The notes: generated from the letters alone by a model not told the origin. Numbered from the stretch's first letter, positions 44,083 through 52,585 are shown. The stretch is 64,000 nucleotides of DNA from Clostridia bacterium (GCA_018434325.1 JAHDPO010000035.1:1-64000); one strand, 5' to 3'. A program made the numbers and translations.

Positions 44083-44140
44083 TATCTAAAAAAGATACTG
44101 AATTGATGATTATGCTTTAATATCTAAAAAAGGTACTGAA
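44083..44140. repeat. Two 20-bp direct repeats before the repressor
   Basis: TATCTAAAAAA-GATACTGAA (44083-44102) recurs at 44121-44140 with one change (GGTACTGAA). The first copy also forms a GTATC-N7-GATAC dyad. Spacing of 38 bases. Probably regulatory sites for the repressor promoter. Confidence 0.5.
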
Positions 44141-44156
44141 AGGATGTGATTTATCC

Positions 44157-44567
44157 TTGAATTTGAAAGTTGTTGGAAACAACATCAAACAAGCAAGAAA
44201 GAAAAAAGGGTTGAAGCAAAAGGAACTTGCCGAAAAGATAGGGAAAACAATTAGTTCTATTGGTAAATATGAACTGGGTCTGACCCAAATTCCAAATGAT
44301 GTTATTGAACAGATTGCTAAAGTATTAGATGTTTCACCTTTGGAATTACTTGATGCTGAAGAATGGGAAATGTCTTTCAACCCAAATGGAAAATTAGCAA
44401 AAGAAGTTAAGTTAATTGAGCAAATCCAGGAAGTTTTTGGGTCAGAAAGTGTTCAGCTTCTTCAATGGTTCAGTGAACTTAATGATCAGGGAAAGATGAA
44501 AGCAATTGATGACATATGTGATTTGACTGAAATTCCAAAGTACACAAAAGGAAAGGATGATATATAG
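44157..44567 (+). CDS. XRE-family repressor of the element
   Basis: About 136 residues. N-terminal XRE helix-turn-helix (KQARKKKGLKQKELAEKIGKTISSIGKYELG) and a C-terminal helical domain (about 75-136) without a LexA-type Ser-Lys autoprotease. So derepression may be by an antirepressor rather than RecA-driven cleavage. TTG start 44157, as AAAGGATG lies upstream at the right distance. Divergent from the Cro-like gene. Confidence 0.75.
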   Translation: MNLKVVGNNIKQARKKKGLKQKELAEKIGKTISSIGKYELGLTQIPNDVIEQIAKVLDVSPLELLDAEEWEMSFNPNGKLAKEVKLIEQIQEVFGSESVQLLQWFSELNDQGKMKAIDDICDLTEIPKYTKGKDDI

Positions 44568-44575
44568 AGAATGAA

Positions 44576-44607
44576 AAATCCCCAGTTGCTGCAACAACCA
44601 GGGATTT
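44576..44607 (+). terminator. Hairpin after the repressor gene
   Basis: AAATCCC (44576-44582) pairs with GGGATTT (44601-44607), with an inner GTTG/CAAC stem. No T-run follows, so its strength as a terminator is uncertain. Confidence 0.4.
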
Positions 44608-44647
44608 CGAAAGCAACCAAATCAAAATGAAAACCGCTAAGTGATCA

Positions 44648-44681
44648 GATGAAATGGTTCATTAGATTATACCATTTCATC
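44648..44681 (+). promoter_or_regulatory. Hairpin upstream of integrase
   Basis: GATGAAATGG (44648-44657) pairs with CCATTTCATC (44672-44681), a perfect 10-bp stem with a 14-base loop, 30 bases before the integrase ATG. It could be an operator or an integrase leader element. Confidence 0.4.
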
Positions 44682-44711
44682 ATAATAAAAACAATGAAAG
44701 GAATGGTGTAA

Positions 44712-45989
44712 ATGACTGGTGGAGTAAGAAAAAGAGGAAGTTCCTGGTCTTATTATTTTGACCTTGGAAAAGTTGATGGAAAAAGAAGAAAAAAGGAAAA
44801 GGGTGGATTCAAGACAAAGAAGGAAGCTGAAATTGCTTTGACAAAGGCAATGAATGAATTCAATAATTCAGGACTTGTTTTTGAACCAACTGAAATCAGT
44901 GTATCTGACTATCTTGATTTTTGGTTTGATAATTACTGCAAGATGAATCTGAAGTACAACACACAGCTTGGATATATTCAGATCATAGAAAATCATTTGA
45001 AACCTAATTTTGGCTCATATAAGCTAAAAGCACTTAACAGTGCCAGCATTCAGGAATACACAAATAAATTGAAACTGAATGGACTTTCCAAAAGTTCTGT
45101 TGTGGGAATAATCTCCACGCTTTCAGGTGCTTTAAATTATGCAATTGAACCACTGCACTACATTCAAACAAATCCTTGTGACAGGATAAAATATCCAAAG
45201 TATTCTTCAGACAAACAAAAGGAAACCAGGGTGATTATATCTTCTGATGACTTCAAAAAGATACTAGAAAGGTTTCCTGAATCCTCAATATATTATGTTC
45301 CATTGCTCATAGGCTATTATACTGGTTTGAGAATATCAGAAGCATTTGCATTGACCTGGGATGACATTGACTTTGAGGAAAGAACAATATCAGTCAACAA
45401 GATCACTGTCAAAAGAAACTATGGTGTGGATGTCAGAAAAGTATTGGAGCAGAAAGGAAAGAAAGAAGAAAAATCCGCTTGGTATTTTGGCAGTACCAAA
45501 ACATATTCATCAAATAGAATAATAAAATTCGGTGATACTCTGCTTGCTGCATTAAAGAATGCCAAAACCCAACAAATGAAAAACAAAGTCCTATATGGTG
45601 AATACTATACAAACATCTATTTGAAAAAAGAAAAAGATGAAAAGGGTGAAGACATCTTCAGGTTGATTGAAATTGAAAGAAGTATTCCTTGTTCATTGCC
45701 AAAGGTTCAGATGGTCTGTGTACATGAAAATGGGCAATTTGTTTCAACCGATACATTCAAATATGCTTCCAGGGTGATCCACAATGAACTGAAATTGGCT
45801 TTCAATTATCATTCACTAAGGCACACACATGCAACCATCCTGATTGAAAATGGTGCTAATGTGAAGGATGTCCAGGAAAGACTTGGTCATAATAATATCG
45901 AAACCACATTGCAGACTTATGTTCACAGTACGGATACTTTGAGAAATAAAACCGTCAGTATATTTGAAAATGCAACAAAGATCATGTAA
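44712..45989 (+). CDS. Tyrosine site-specific integrase
   Basis: 425 residues. The N-terminal arm-binding domain (RKRGSSWSYYFDLGKVDGK) and core-binding domain (about 60-165) precede the catalytic domain with Arg in GLRISEAF, His-x-x-Arg in YHSLRHTHAT, His in RLGHNN and the Tyr nucleophile in LQTYVHST. All catalytic residues are present. AAAGGA before the ATG. Rightward, next to the repeats that resemble its arm sites. It probably inserted the element at rlmD. Confidence 0.92.
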   Translation: MTGGVRKRGSSWSYYFDLGKVDGKRRKKEKGGFKTKKEAEIALTKAMNEFNNSGLVFEPTEISVSDYLDFWFDNYCKMNLKYNTQLGYIQIIENHLKPNFGSYKLKALNSASIQEYTNKLKLNGLSKSSVVGIISTLSGALNYAIEPLHYIQTNPCDRIKYPKYSSDKQKETRVIISSDDFKKILERFPESSIYYVPLLIGYYTGLRISEAFALTWDDIDFEERTISVNKITVKRNYGVDVRKVLEQKGKKEEKSAWYFGSTKTYSSNRIIKFGDTLLAALKNAKTQQMKNKVLYGEYYTNIYLKKEKDEKGEDIFRLIEIERSIPCSLPKVQMVCVHENGQFVSTDTFKYASRVIHNELKLAFNYHSLRHTHATILIENGANVKDVQERLGHNNIETTLQTYVHSTDTLRNKTVSIFENATKIM

Positions 45990-45995
45990 ACATGA

Positions 45996-46030
45996 AAAAT
46001 GCTTCCTGAATACAGGAAGCATTTTCTTAT
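45996..46030 (+). terminator. Terminator after integrase
   Basis: AAAATGCTTCCTG (45996-46008) pairs with CAGGAAGCATTTT (46013-46025), a perfect 13-bp stem with a 4-base loop. It is 7 bases past the integrase stop and a short T-containing tail follows. Confidence 0.75.
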
Positions 46031-46040
46031 CTGTTTTATA

Positions 46041-46081
46041 GTTGCCACCCACATTGAAATTGTGGTGGCAAATGGGTGGCA
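46041..46081. repeat. Right-end integrase arm-type repeats
   Basis: GTTGCCACCCAC (46041-46052), TGGTGGCA (46063-46070) and GGGTGGCA (46074-46081). The last two match the left-end pair (32551-32569) in order and 3-base spacing. Confidence 0.55.
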
Positions 46082-46101
46082 AATTGATATTTCCCACCTT
46101 A

Positions 46102-46123
46102 TAAAATCCTTATACCTATTGAT
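46102..46123. other. Candidate attR core at the rlmD 3' end
   Basis: TAAAATCCTT-N6-ATTGAT, sharing the outer parts with 32452-32473. It overlaps the last codons of rlmD (stop at 46116-46118), so insertion leaves the gene intact. Short identity limits confidence. Confidence 0.45.
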
Positions 46124-47900
46124 TTTCCTTGATTAGTAAGCAGACCGTTTCCACATGGCTTGTCTGGGGGAACATGTCCACCGGCTGAATCATCGCAACC
46201 TCATATTTTCCCGAGCCGGTTAAAATCTTCACATCCCGGACAAGGGTGGCGGGATCGCAAGATACATAGACGATCTTTTGGGGTCCGGCAGCTAATATGG
46301 TTTCCAATACGCCGGCTTCTGCTCCTTTGGTGGGTGGGTCCAATAAAACCACATCAGGGGTTTTGCCAGCCAAAAGCTCCACCAATTCTTTGGAAGGAGG
46401 GAAGGCTTCACCCTGTGGAGAAGTATAGAGAGCAGCCTGCCGTTCCAGTTTGGCAGCCAGGAAACCGGATTCATTGAGCAGCTGAGGAATCAGTTCCTCG
46501 GCAGCTCCCGACAAAAAGCAAAGGCGTTCTGCCAAACTGCTGCCACTGGCTTCGGTTCCATCATCATTGCCCCTGCCGGCGCCATCACCGATGGCGCTGT
46601 TTATTCTGGCGTTGATCCAGGCGTCCTTAATAGAAGCCGCATTGATTTCTATACCAAGAACGGCTTTGGCGTGCCTGGCCACATATAGGCTAATGGTGCC
46701 GGAGCCGCAGTACAGATCCCAGAGAATCTCTTTGCCGGTAAGACCGCAAGCGGCGGCAGCCACATCATATAAGACATTGGCTTGGGCAGTATTTGTCTGA
46801 AAGAAAACCTCCGGGCTGATGGCAAAACGCAGGGGGGCCGCCGAAATCGCCCCGCCGGTGGCAGTCGGCGACTCAAGGATATCCTTTTGCGACTGCTCTA
46901 ATTGTTCAATGGTGATTAAAGAACCCCATAATGTCTTCGGCTTGCTGCTGACGACGGGACCTTGCTTGTCCGGGGTGCTAAGCCAGCCGATACCGGCCAG
47001 CAGGTGATCCGGTTTCTCGGCAAAGGGCGGCAGGTTTTCCGGGTCTTTCGGCACAAAAGCAGCTAAAAAGTCTGGCAGCCAATCCGGTTCTTTTTCACCG
47101 ATCAGCACCAGAATGATTTTGCCTGTGGTTTGGCTTTGGCGGATCATCACATGATGGAGGCCGCGATTTTCCTGATCAGAAATCCCTTTAGCGGTTTCCT
47201 GTCCTACCGGTATTTTGTTTTGCTCCAGCCAGAAGGCCAAAGCATGAAGCAGGCCGTTTACTTGCCGGGTAAAAAGCACAGGGCAGCCCTGGCCGGCGAT
47301 TTCCCAGCTTTGTCTGCCATAAAAACCGATTTGAACAGAGGCGAGGGCAGCATTGGCCAGCTCTGCTTGTGTCGGCAGCTTCACCTTTGCCAAGTGCCTT
47401 GACTGCGTATGCGGCTCTGATGATATCTGCCGCTCTGGCAGTTTCGTCTGCACCGGCTGCTCTGATTGCGTCGATGACCCCGTCATTCTTCCTACGGCGA
47501 AGATGCCTTTATTGCGGTATTCCGCCGGCTGGGCGGCGGGCAGAATTTGCCGCAGCTTTGCCATGATATTTTCATCCTGGCGCCGCAGGGGGGCTAAAGC
47601 CCTTTCCACAATGCTTTGTTTAATCTCCAGTTGATGGGAATAAACGGCATGCTGCAATTGACAGCCGCCGCAGCGCAGATAATGGGGGCAGGGAGGAAGC
47701 TGCCGCTGCAAGGAAGGCTTACCTATTTCCAGAGCCTCTCCCCAGACCACCTTGCCTTTTTTCTTGCCGGTCAATTTAACGCGGACTTCTTCGCCCGCCA
47801 AAACGCCGGGTACGAAACAAATTTGATCCTTCAGGGCAATAACGCCCATACCCTCATGGTTATAGCCTTTTACGGTTCCGACAATCGTTTCCAATTTCAA
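46116..47900 (-). CDS. rlmD: 23S rRNA (uracil-C5)-methyltransferase RlmD
   Basis: 594 residues, longer than the usual 430-460. N-terminal TRAM domain (about 1-65), a 4Fe-4S site (CPHYLRCGGCQLQH), then the SAM-dependent methyltransferase: LYCGSGTISLYVA, VVLLDPPTKGAE and YVSCDPATLVRDVK with the catalytic Cys. It methylates U1939 of 23S rRNA by family. Two low-complexity insertions (about 135-190 and 430-500) account for the extra length. Highly similar RumA/TrmA paralogs cannot be excluded. The element's right end lies at its 3' end. Confidence 0.85.
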   Translation of the reverse strand: MKLETIVGTVKGYNHEGMGVIALKDQICFVPGVLAGEEVRVKLTGKKKGKVVWGEALEIGKPSLQRQLPPCPHYLRCGGCQLQHAVYSHQLEIKQSIVERALAPLRRQDENIMAKLRQILPAAQPAEYRNKGIFAVGRMTGSSTQSEQPVQTKLPERQISSEPHTQSRHLAKVKLPTQAELANAALASVQIGFYGRQSWEIAGQGCPVLFTRQVNGLLHALAFWLEQNKIPVGQETAKGISDQENRGLHHVMIRQSQTTGKIILVLIGEKEPDWLPDFLAAFVPKDPENLPPFAEKPDHLLAGIGWLSTPDKQGPVVSSKPKTLWGSLITIEQLEQSQKDILESPTATGGAISAAPLRFAISPEVFFQTNTAQANVLYDVAAAACGLTGKEILWDLYCGSGTISLYVARHAKAVLGIEINAASIKDAWINARINSAIGDGAGRGNDDGTEASGSSLAERLCFLSGAAEELIPQLLNESGFLAAKLERQAALYTSPQGEAFPPSKELVELLAGKTPDVVLLDPPTKGAEAGVLETILAAGPQKIVYVSCDPATLVRDVKILTGSGKYEVAMIQPVDMFPQTSHVETVCLLIKENQ

Positions 47901-48071
47901 AATCTCCTTTACCGGGAAAGCAGTCCGGCTGCTTTTCTCCCACTATTATCTAAGGCAAATTGTAACATATGTATTTATTTATTGTTAGCGAAAGACTATA
48001 ATTAAAGTATATTTAGCCCATCTCAGCAAAAAGTAAACAGTACAGAACAAACATTAACCAAGGAGGCAGCA

Positions 48072-48725
48072 ATGTTTAAAAAGACGAAAGGCAAAGAAAA
48101 GCCGAAATATATATTAACGGTTTTATTTATTTTGATGTTTACGATGATGGCCATGGCCGGCTGCGGTTTGGTCAAAGAGTCCGTCCCGCCCCAAAACCAG
48201 GAATCCACAGGACAGGAGGGAGCTACGGAAGCAACAGGCACAGAGAGCGGCGAGACCGGCGGTGATCAGGCTGCCGGCCAGGAAGAAAGCGATGCCGGCA
48301 AATTCCCGGCCTATACCTTCGCTTCCGATACCTTGCATTACAAAGGTTACAATGTAGTCAAGGATGTGCTGGAGGACCATCAATACGTCATACCGGCAGG
48401 GACGAAAACCACATTGAAGACGGTATTGGACGGCTATAACGCCGTTTATATGCTGCCGGTGCTCTCCGGCCAGCAGATTGAGGTCAACAGCATTTCTCTG
48501 GAGGGGTCTTTATTGAAGATCGATTTTACCCGGAGCATTTATGGCAATTACGGCAGCGGCACGGAGCTTTACCTGCTGGAAAACCTTTTTCGGGGTTACT
48601 TTGAAAATGTGCCGGAGATAGAGGAGATCAGCATTGCCGTGGAGGGGAAGGCCTACGAAACCGGCCATATTGTCTATGAACCGGATCAGGTGATTACCCG
48701 GGATGAGGTTATGTCCGAGGGATGA
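48072..48725 (+). CDS. GerMN-domain lipoprotein
   Basis: 217 residues. A lipobox (MAMAGCG) follows the signal peptide, then a Thr/Glu/Gly-rich linker (about 40-80) and a GerMN domain (about 105-205; VNSISLEGSLLKIDFTRSIYGNYGSGTEL). GerM proteins act in spore formation and germination in Bacilli, but the domain also occurs in non-sporulating Firmicutes. Good RBS AAGGAGG. Followed by the macro-domain gene. Confidence 0.8.
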   Translation: MFKKTKGKEKPKYILTVLFILMFTMMAMAGCGLVKESVPPQNQESTGQEGATEATGTESGETGGDQAAGQEESDAGKFPAYTFASDTLHYKGYNVVKDVLEDHQYVIPAGTKTTLKTVLDGYNAVYMLPVLSGQQIEVNSISLEGSLLKIDFTRSIYGNYGSGTELYLLENLFRGYFENVPEIEEISIAVEGKAYETGHIVYEPDQVITRDEVMSEG

Positions 48726-48761
48726 TTTTCAGCACAGCACAAAACAAAAGGAGCAAACGGG

Positions 48762-49307
48762 ATGAGTCTGCAAATTATTTTAGGCGATATCACCGAGCAA
48801 GAAGCAGACGCCATTGTCAATGCTGCCAATACCACCCTCTTGGGCGGCGGCGGTGTCGACGGCGCCATTCACCGGGCGGCGGGCCCTGCTTTATTGGCAG
48901 AGTGCCGCAGCCTGGGCGGCTGCGAAACGGGCCAAGCCAAGATCACCAAGGGCTACCGCTTGCCGGCCGCCTATGTAATCCACACACCGGGTCCCGTCTG
49001 GCGGGGAGGCGGACAGAGAGAGGGCGAGCTGCTTGCCAGCTGCTACAAGAGCTGTCTGGACTTGGCGGCGGCTCATCAATGCAAGACCGTAGCTTTCCCC
49101 TCCATCAGCACAGGCGTCTATCGTTTTCCTCTGGAGCAGGGAGCGGCCATAGCCGTAGATACTATATTGGCCTGGCTGGCTCCGCAGGACGATGTGCATC
49201 AGGTAACCATGGTTTGCTTTGATGAGAAAACAAAAAAAGCTTATGACGAGGCTTTGGCTAATAGCTTTGCAGCAAATAAATCAAAACCGGAATCGTCAGC
49301 ATGCTGA
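48762..49307 (+). CDS. Macro-domain ADP-ribose hydrolase
   Basis: 181 residues. Macro fold: IVNAANTTLLGGGGVDGAIH (adenine and ribose loop), CETGQAKITKGYRLP, VIHTPGPVW and FPSISTGVYRFP. These are the YmdB-type O-acetyl-ADP-ribose or mono-ADP-ribosyl hydrolase motifs. AAAGGAG before the ATG. Its 3' end overlaps the end of the leftward AEC gene by 50 bases. Confidence 0.9.
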   Translation: MSLQIILGDITEQEADAIVNAANTTLLGGGGVDGAIHRAAGPALLAECRSLGGCETGQAKITKGYRLPAAYVIHTPGPVWRGGGQREGELLASCYKSCLDLAAAHQCKTVAFPSISTGVYRFPLEQGAAIAVDTILAWLAPQDDVHQVTMVCFDEKTKKAYDEALANSFAANKSKPESSAC

Positions 49308-50178
49308 CGACGGTGCTGTGAAAGACCAGCTGACTGGCCAGCACTGTATCGGCGCCGTATTTTTCGGCAAAGATGGAAGTTACGGCCGCTACGGGCAAGC
49401 CCAGCAACAAGGCGGTTACGGTGGCCAGCTCATGGTTGCGGGTAATGAAATGCACCAGGAAGAAGAAGACGAGGGGCAAAAGAACCAGCCGCATAAAAGT
49501 GGTAAGCCAGATGTAGCGGTTGCTGAAGACAGAACGCAAATCTACTTTAGCTAAGGTCAGGCCGATAAAAATCATCGATAAAGGCGTGGTCATAGCGGCC
49601 ATCATATTTAAGCTGTCACTGATGACTGCCGGCAGGGTTATAGAAAAGACCAGCCCGCAAAGGCCGGCCAGGGAAGCGGCCATAGGCGGGTTTTTGATCA
49701 TATCGGAGAAACGAAAAGCCTGGCCGGGGTTAAAAAGCGCCGGAGCAATGACGAGATAAGTCACAAGAAAAGCAATATTCCAAATGGAAACCAGGAAGAG
49801 TACTCTGCTGCCGAAAAAAGCGGCGGCTATCGGAAAGCCCATAAAGGCCACATTCGAATAGATAAATGAAGAGCGGTGCAGCGGCCTTTCTTCGTTCTTG
49901 ACGCCGGCCAGCCGGCAATATAAGGCGGAAAGCGGCATGCCGGCAGCATAATAGAGCAGGGCAATCAGGCTAATGGCCGCTGCCGCCGGCAAAAGCTCTT
50001 TATCCAGAGGCTGCATCATAATAAGAAACACAGTACAGGGCAATGATATATTCATGATCAGCGAAGAAATGGCCGCCGCGGCACTATCTTTGAGGACGCC
50101 GGTCTTGCTGCAGATGAAGCCGGTCAGCATCATGGCTGTCAGCATCATCACCCGTATAAAAATCAAAGAAAAGCTCAA
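49258..50178 (-). CDS. AEC-family transporter
   Basis: About 306 residues with about ten membrane segments, matching the auxin efflux carrier family: N-terminal MMLTAMMLTGFICSKTGVL, and a C-terminal half starting NMMAAMTTPLSMIFIGLTLA. Probably exports or imports malate or other organic anions; the substrate is unknown. Start at TTG 50178, nine bases after AAAGG. Overlaps the macro-domain gene tail to tail. A GCTATAA-N6-TTATAGC dyad lies upstream (50256-50275). Confidence 0.85.
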   Translation of the reverse strand: MSFSLIFIRVMMLTAMMLTGFICSKTGVLKDSAAAAISSLIMNISLPCTVFLIMMQPLDKELLPAAAAISLIALLYYAAGMPLSALYCRLAGVKNEERPLHRSSFIYSNVAFMGFPIAAAFFGSRVLFLVSIWNIAFLVTYLVIAPALFNPGQAFRFSDMIKNPPMAASLAGLCGLVFSITLPAVISDSLNMMAAMTTPLSMIFIGLTLAKVDLRSVFSNRYIWLTTFMRLVLLPLVFFFLVHFITRNHELATVTALLLGLPVAAVTSIFAEKYGADTVLASQLVFHSTVVSMLTIPVLIYLLQSY

Positions 50179-50373
50179 GGTACTCAACCTTTCTGGTATC
50201 TATATTTATTGATGCAAAATAAAGGCCGTAAACAGACGCCTGTTGCAGTGGAAAAGCTATAAAAACAATTATAGCACAATGAACTTTAGTTGAACAATGG
50301 TTCTTGCCATTGCTTTCCGATGGCAAAACAGGTAAAATTATATTATTAAGTAAGAAAGAATGGGGAGATTCAA

Positions 50374-50853
50374 TTGGCAGTATACCAGATTATCAAAGAC
50401 GGCGACCCCGTTTTGCGGGAAAAAGCAAAGCCTATTACGGCGGTAAATGATGCTGCCATCAGGCTGTTAAATAATTTACGGGATACCTTGCGGGAGACCG
50501 CCAGAGGCGTGGGCCTGGCGGCTCCTCAGATCGGTATATCCAAGAGGGCCTTTGTCATCGAGATTGCGGATGAGGAACTTTACTATGAAATGATCAACCC
50601 TCAAATCATCAGGATGGATGGCCGGGAAGAAGGCTGGGAAGGCTGTCTCAGCGTGCCGGGAGTAGAGGGCTTGGTGCCTCGGGCCGAGAAATTGAAGGTC
50701 AAATATCTCAATCGGGAAGGACAGGAGTGCGAGCTGGTGGCCGAGGGTTACTTAGCTCGGGTGGTGCAGCATGAAAACGACCATCTGGACGGTATATTAT
50801 TTACGGATAAAACCATAGCTTTAAATAGTGACTTCGAGGAAGAGGGAGAATAG
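50374..50853 (+). CDS. def: Peptide deformylase
   Basis: 159 residues. Three motifs are intact: GVGLAAPQIG (motif 1), EGCLSVPG (motif 2, Cys metal ligand) and QHENDHLDG (motif 3, two His). Removes the formyl group from nascent proteins. TTG start after GGGGAGA. First gene of a run with fmt, so formylation and deformylation are coupled. The upstream gap has a TTGCCAT/ATGGCAA dyad near 50307. Confidence 0.95.
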   Translation: MAVYQIIKDGDPVLREKAKPITAVNDAAIRLLNNLRDTLRETARGVGLAAPQIGISKRAFVIEIADEELYYEMINPQIIRMDGREEGWEGCLSVPGVEGLVPRAEKLKVKYLNREGQECELVAEGYLARVVQHENDHLDGILFTDKTIALNSDFEEEGE

Positions 50854-50855
50854 AT

Positions 50856-51833
50856 TTGCGGGTTGTATTTATGGGGACGCCGGAGCTGGCGGCAGAGGCT
50901 CTGGCCGGACTTTATGAAGCCGGCTATGAGTTGCCTTTGGTCGTAACTCAGCCGGACCGGCCAAAGGGCCGGGGGCAGAAGCTGGCTTATTCGCCGGTAA
51001 AAGAACTGGCTTTATCAAAAGGCCTGGAGGTCTTTCAGCCGGATAGTTTAAAGACGCCCGAGGCTCTGGAGCGGATTCAGGCGGCCCGGCCCGATGTGAT
51101 GGTAGTGGCGGCTTACGGCCGTATATTGCCGCCGGCTTTCCTGGCGGCAGCGCCCTTAGGCTGTATCAATATTCATGCCTCCCTTTTGCCGGCTTACCGG
51201 GGAGCGGCTCCTATCCAGTGGGCTTTGCTCAATGGAGAGAAGGAGACAGGTATAACGATTATGCAAATGGATCAGGGGTTGGATACCGGCCCTATTTTGC
51301 TGCAGCGTAAGCTCTCCATCCCCGAAGATATGGATTGCGGTCAGCTTTATCATGGGCTGGCCCAATTAGGCAGCCGGCTTTTACTGGAAGCATTGCCCCT
51401 TTGGGCTGATGGCAGGCTGCAGGCTCAGGCTCAGTCGGCAGAGGGAGCGACCTATGCCGGCCGTCTGGAGCGGGTGCACGAGGCTATCGACTGGCGCAAA
51501 ACCAGTGCGGAAATTCACAGCCAGATCCGGGCCTTCAGCCCTTTGCCTGGAGCTTCCGCCGTTTTGGGCGATAAAGAAATCAAGATATTGGCGGCCCGGG
51601 TGCTGACGGCAGAAGAGCTGGCAGAGATAGCGCCGGCGGCAGCCAAGGAATATGAGGCGGGCCTGATTTTGGGCGCTGCCCGCCGCCGGGGACCGGTAGT
51701 AGCTACCGGCGACGGAGGGTTGCTTTTGACTTCTGTGCAGCCCGTAGGCAAAAAACCGATGGACGGCTGGTCCTGGCTTAACGGCAGCCGTTTGGAGGCC
51801 GGTCAGCGGTTTCGCACAGAGCCGGTCAGCTGA
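50856..51833 (+). CDS. fmt: Methionyl-tRNA formyltransferase
   Basis: 325 residues. VFMGTPELAAEALAGL start, catalytic INIHASLLPAYRGAAPIQWA (Asn, His) and GITIMQMDQGLDTGPIL (Asp). C-terminal OB-like domain. TTG start 2 bases after def. Formylates initiator methionyl-tRNA. Confidence 0.95.
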   Translation: MRVVFMGTPELAAEALAGLYEAGYELPLVVTQPDRPKGRGQKLAYSPVKELALSKGLEVFQPDSLKTPEALERIQAARPDVMVVAAYGRILPPAFLAAAPLGCINIHASLLPAYRGAAPIQWALLNGEKETGITIMQMDQGLDTGPILLQRKLSIPEDMDCGQLYHGLAQLGSRLLLEALPLWADGRLQAQAQSAEGATYAGRLERVHEAIDWRKTSAEIHSQIRAFSPLPGASAVLGDKEIKILAARVLTAEELAEIAPAAAKEYEAGLILGAARRRGPVVATGDGGLLLTSVQPVGKKPMDGWSWLNGSRLEAGQRFRTEPVS

Positions 51834-51892
51834 CCGGCAGGATAATCGGTTTAATAGTTGATATAGTTGACATAAAAGGAGGCTGATTTTTC

Positions 51893-52585
51893 ATGTTCTT
51901 CCCTTACTGGTGGGATCCGACTTACTTTTTATTGATTCCTGGACTGATTTTGGCGATGTATGCCCAGATGAAAGTGCAGAATGCATATGCACGGTACTCC
52001 CGTGAAGAATCCATGGGCGGCTATGCCGGCGTCCAGGTGGCCGAAAGGCTGCTGCAGGCCAACGGCATCAGTGACGTTGAGGTGGTTATGGGCCAGGGCC
52101 AGCTGACGGATCATTATGATCCCAGGCACAAGAAGCTGGTGCTGTCCCCGGGGGTTTACCGCAGTTCTTCCGTAGCGGCTTTGGCTATTGCTGCTCACGA
52201 AACGGGTCATGCCATCCAGCATAACGAAAGCTATCTGCCCTTATCTTTGCGGAGCTTTTTGGCCCCCGGCGTCCAGTTTGCCTCTACGGCTGCTTTGCCT
52301 TTGTTTTTTATCGGCCTGATCATGGGCTCTTATTCGCTGACGGAAATCGGCATCTACTTATTTACTGCCGTCGTGATTTTTCAGCTGGTCACCCTGCCGG
52401 TAGAGTTTAACGCTTCTCGCCGGGCTTTGGCTGCCTTGGACGGCCAGGGCTTAGTGACGGCGGAAGAGTATCCCATGGCCAAAAAAGTGCTGTCGGCGGC
52501 GGCCATGACTTACGTAGCCTCCGTGGCGGTCAGTTTGCTGCAGCTGCTGCGGCTTTTGGCCCTTTCCGGCAGGAGAAGGAGATAA
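51893..52585 (+). CDS. Zinc-dependent membrane metallopeptidase (YugP-like)
   Basis: 230 residues, PF04298-type (Zn_peptidase_2). N-terminal membrane segment, then AAHETGHAIQH (HExxH) and about three C-terminal membrane segments with EFNASRRAL. Conserved position between fmt and rsmB in Firmicutes. AAGGAGG before the ATG. Substrate not known. Its TAA overlaps the rsmB ATG (TAATG). Confidence 0.9.
   Translation: MFFPYWWDPTYFLLIPGLILAMYAQMKVQNAYARYSREESMGGYAGVQVAERLLQANGISDVEVVMGQGQLTDHYDPRHKKLVLSPGVYRSSSVAALAIAAHETGHAIQHNESYLPLSLRSFLAPGVQFASTAALPLFFIGLIMGSYSLTEIGIYLFTAVVIFQLVTLPVEFNASRRALAALDGQGLVTAEEYPMAKKVLSAAAMTYVASVAVSLLQLLRLLALSGRRRR

Larger units (their letters stand above)
32452..46123. 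mobile_element. Compact satellite-like or reduced-prophage integrated element
   Basis: About 13.7 kb bounded by candidate attachment sites. It carries a rightward integrase and XRE repressor at the right end, a leftward Cro-like gene, an iteron-like region, a leftward regulatory and tape-measure operon, and leftward accessory genes. No capsid, portal, terminase, protease, tail tube or lysis gene is visible. AT content is higher than in the flanking rlmD and recombinase genes. Genes are tightly packed and transcription is almost all leftward, as expected for a phage-derived unit. Confidence 0.75.

Noticed and set aside
32452-46123. Complete prophage or tailocin
   Set aside because: No capsid, portal, terminase, tail tube, sheath, baseplate or lysis gene is seen.
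48722-49222. Second gene over the macro-domain gene
   Set aside because: Arg-rich shadow frame without plausible start signals.
50188-50373. Riboswitch before def
   Set aside because: Only short dyads occur, no conserved riboswitch core or terminator fold is visible.
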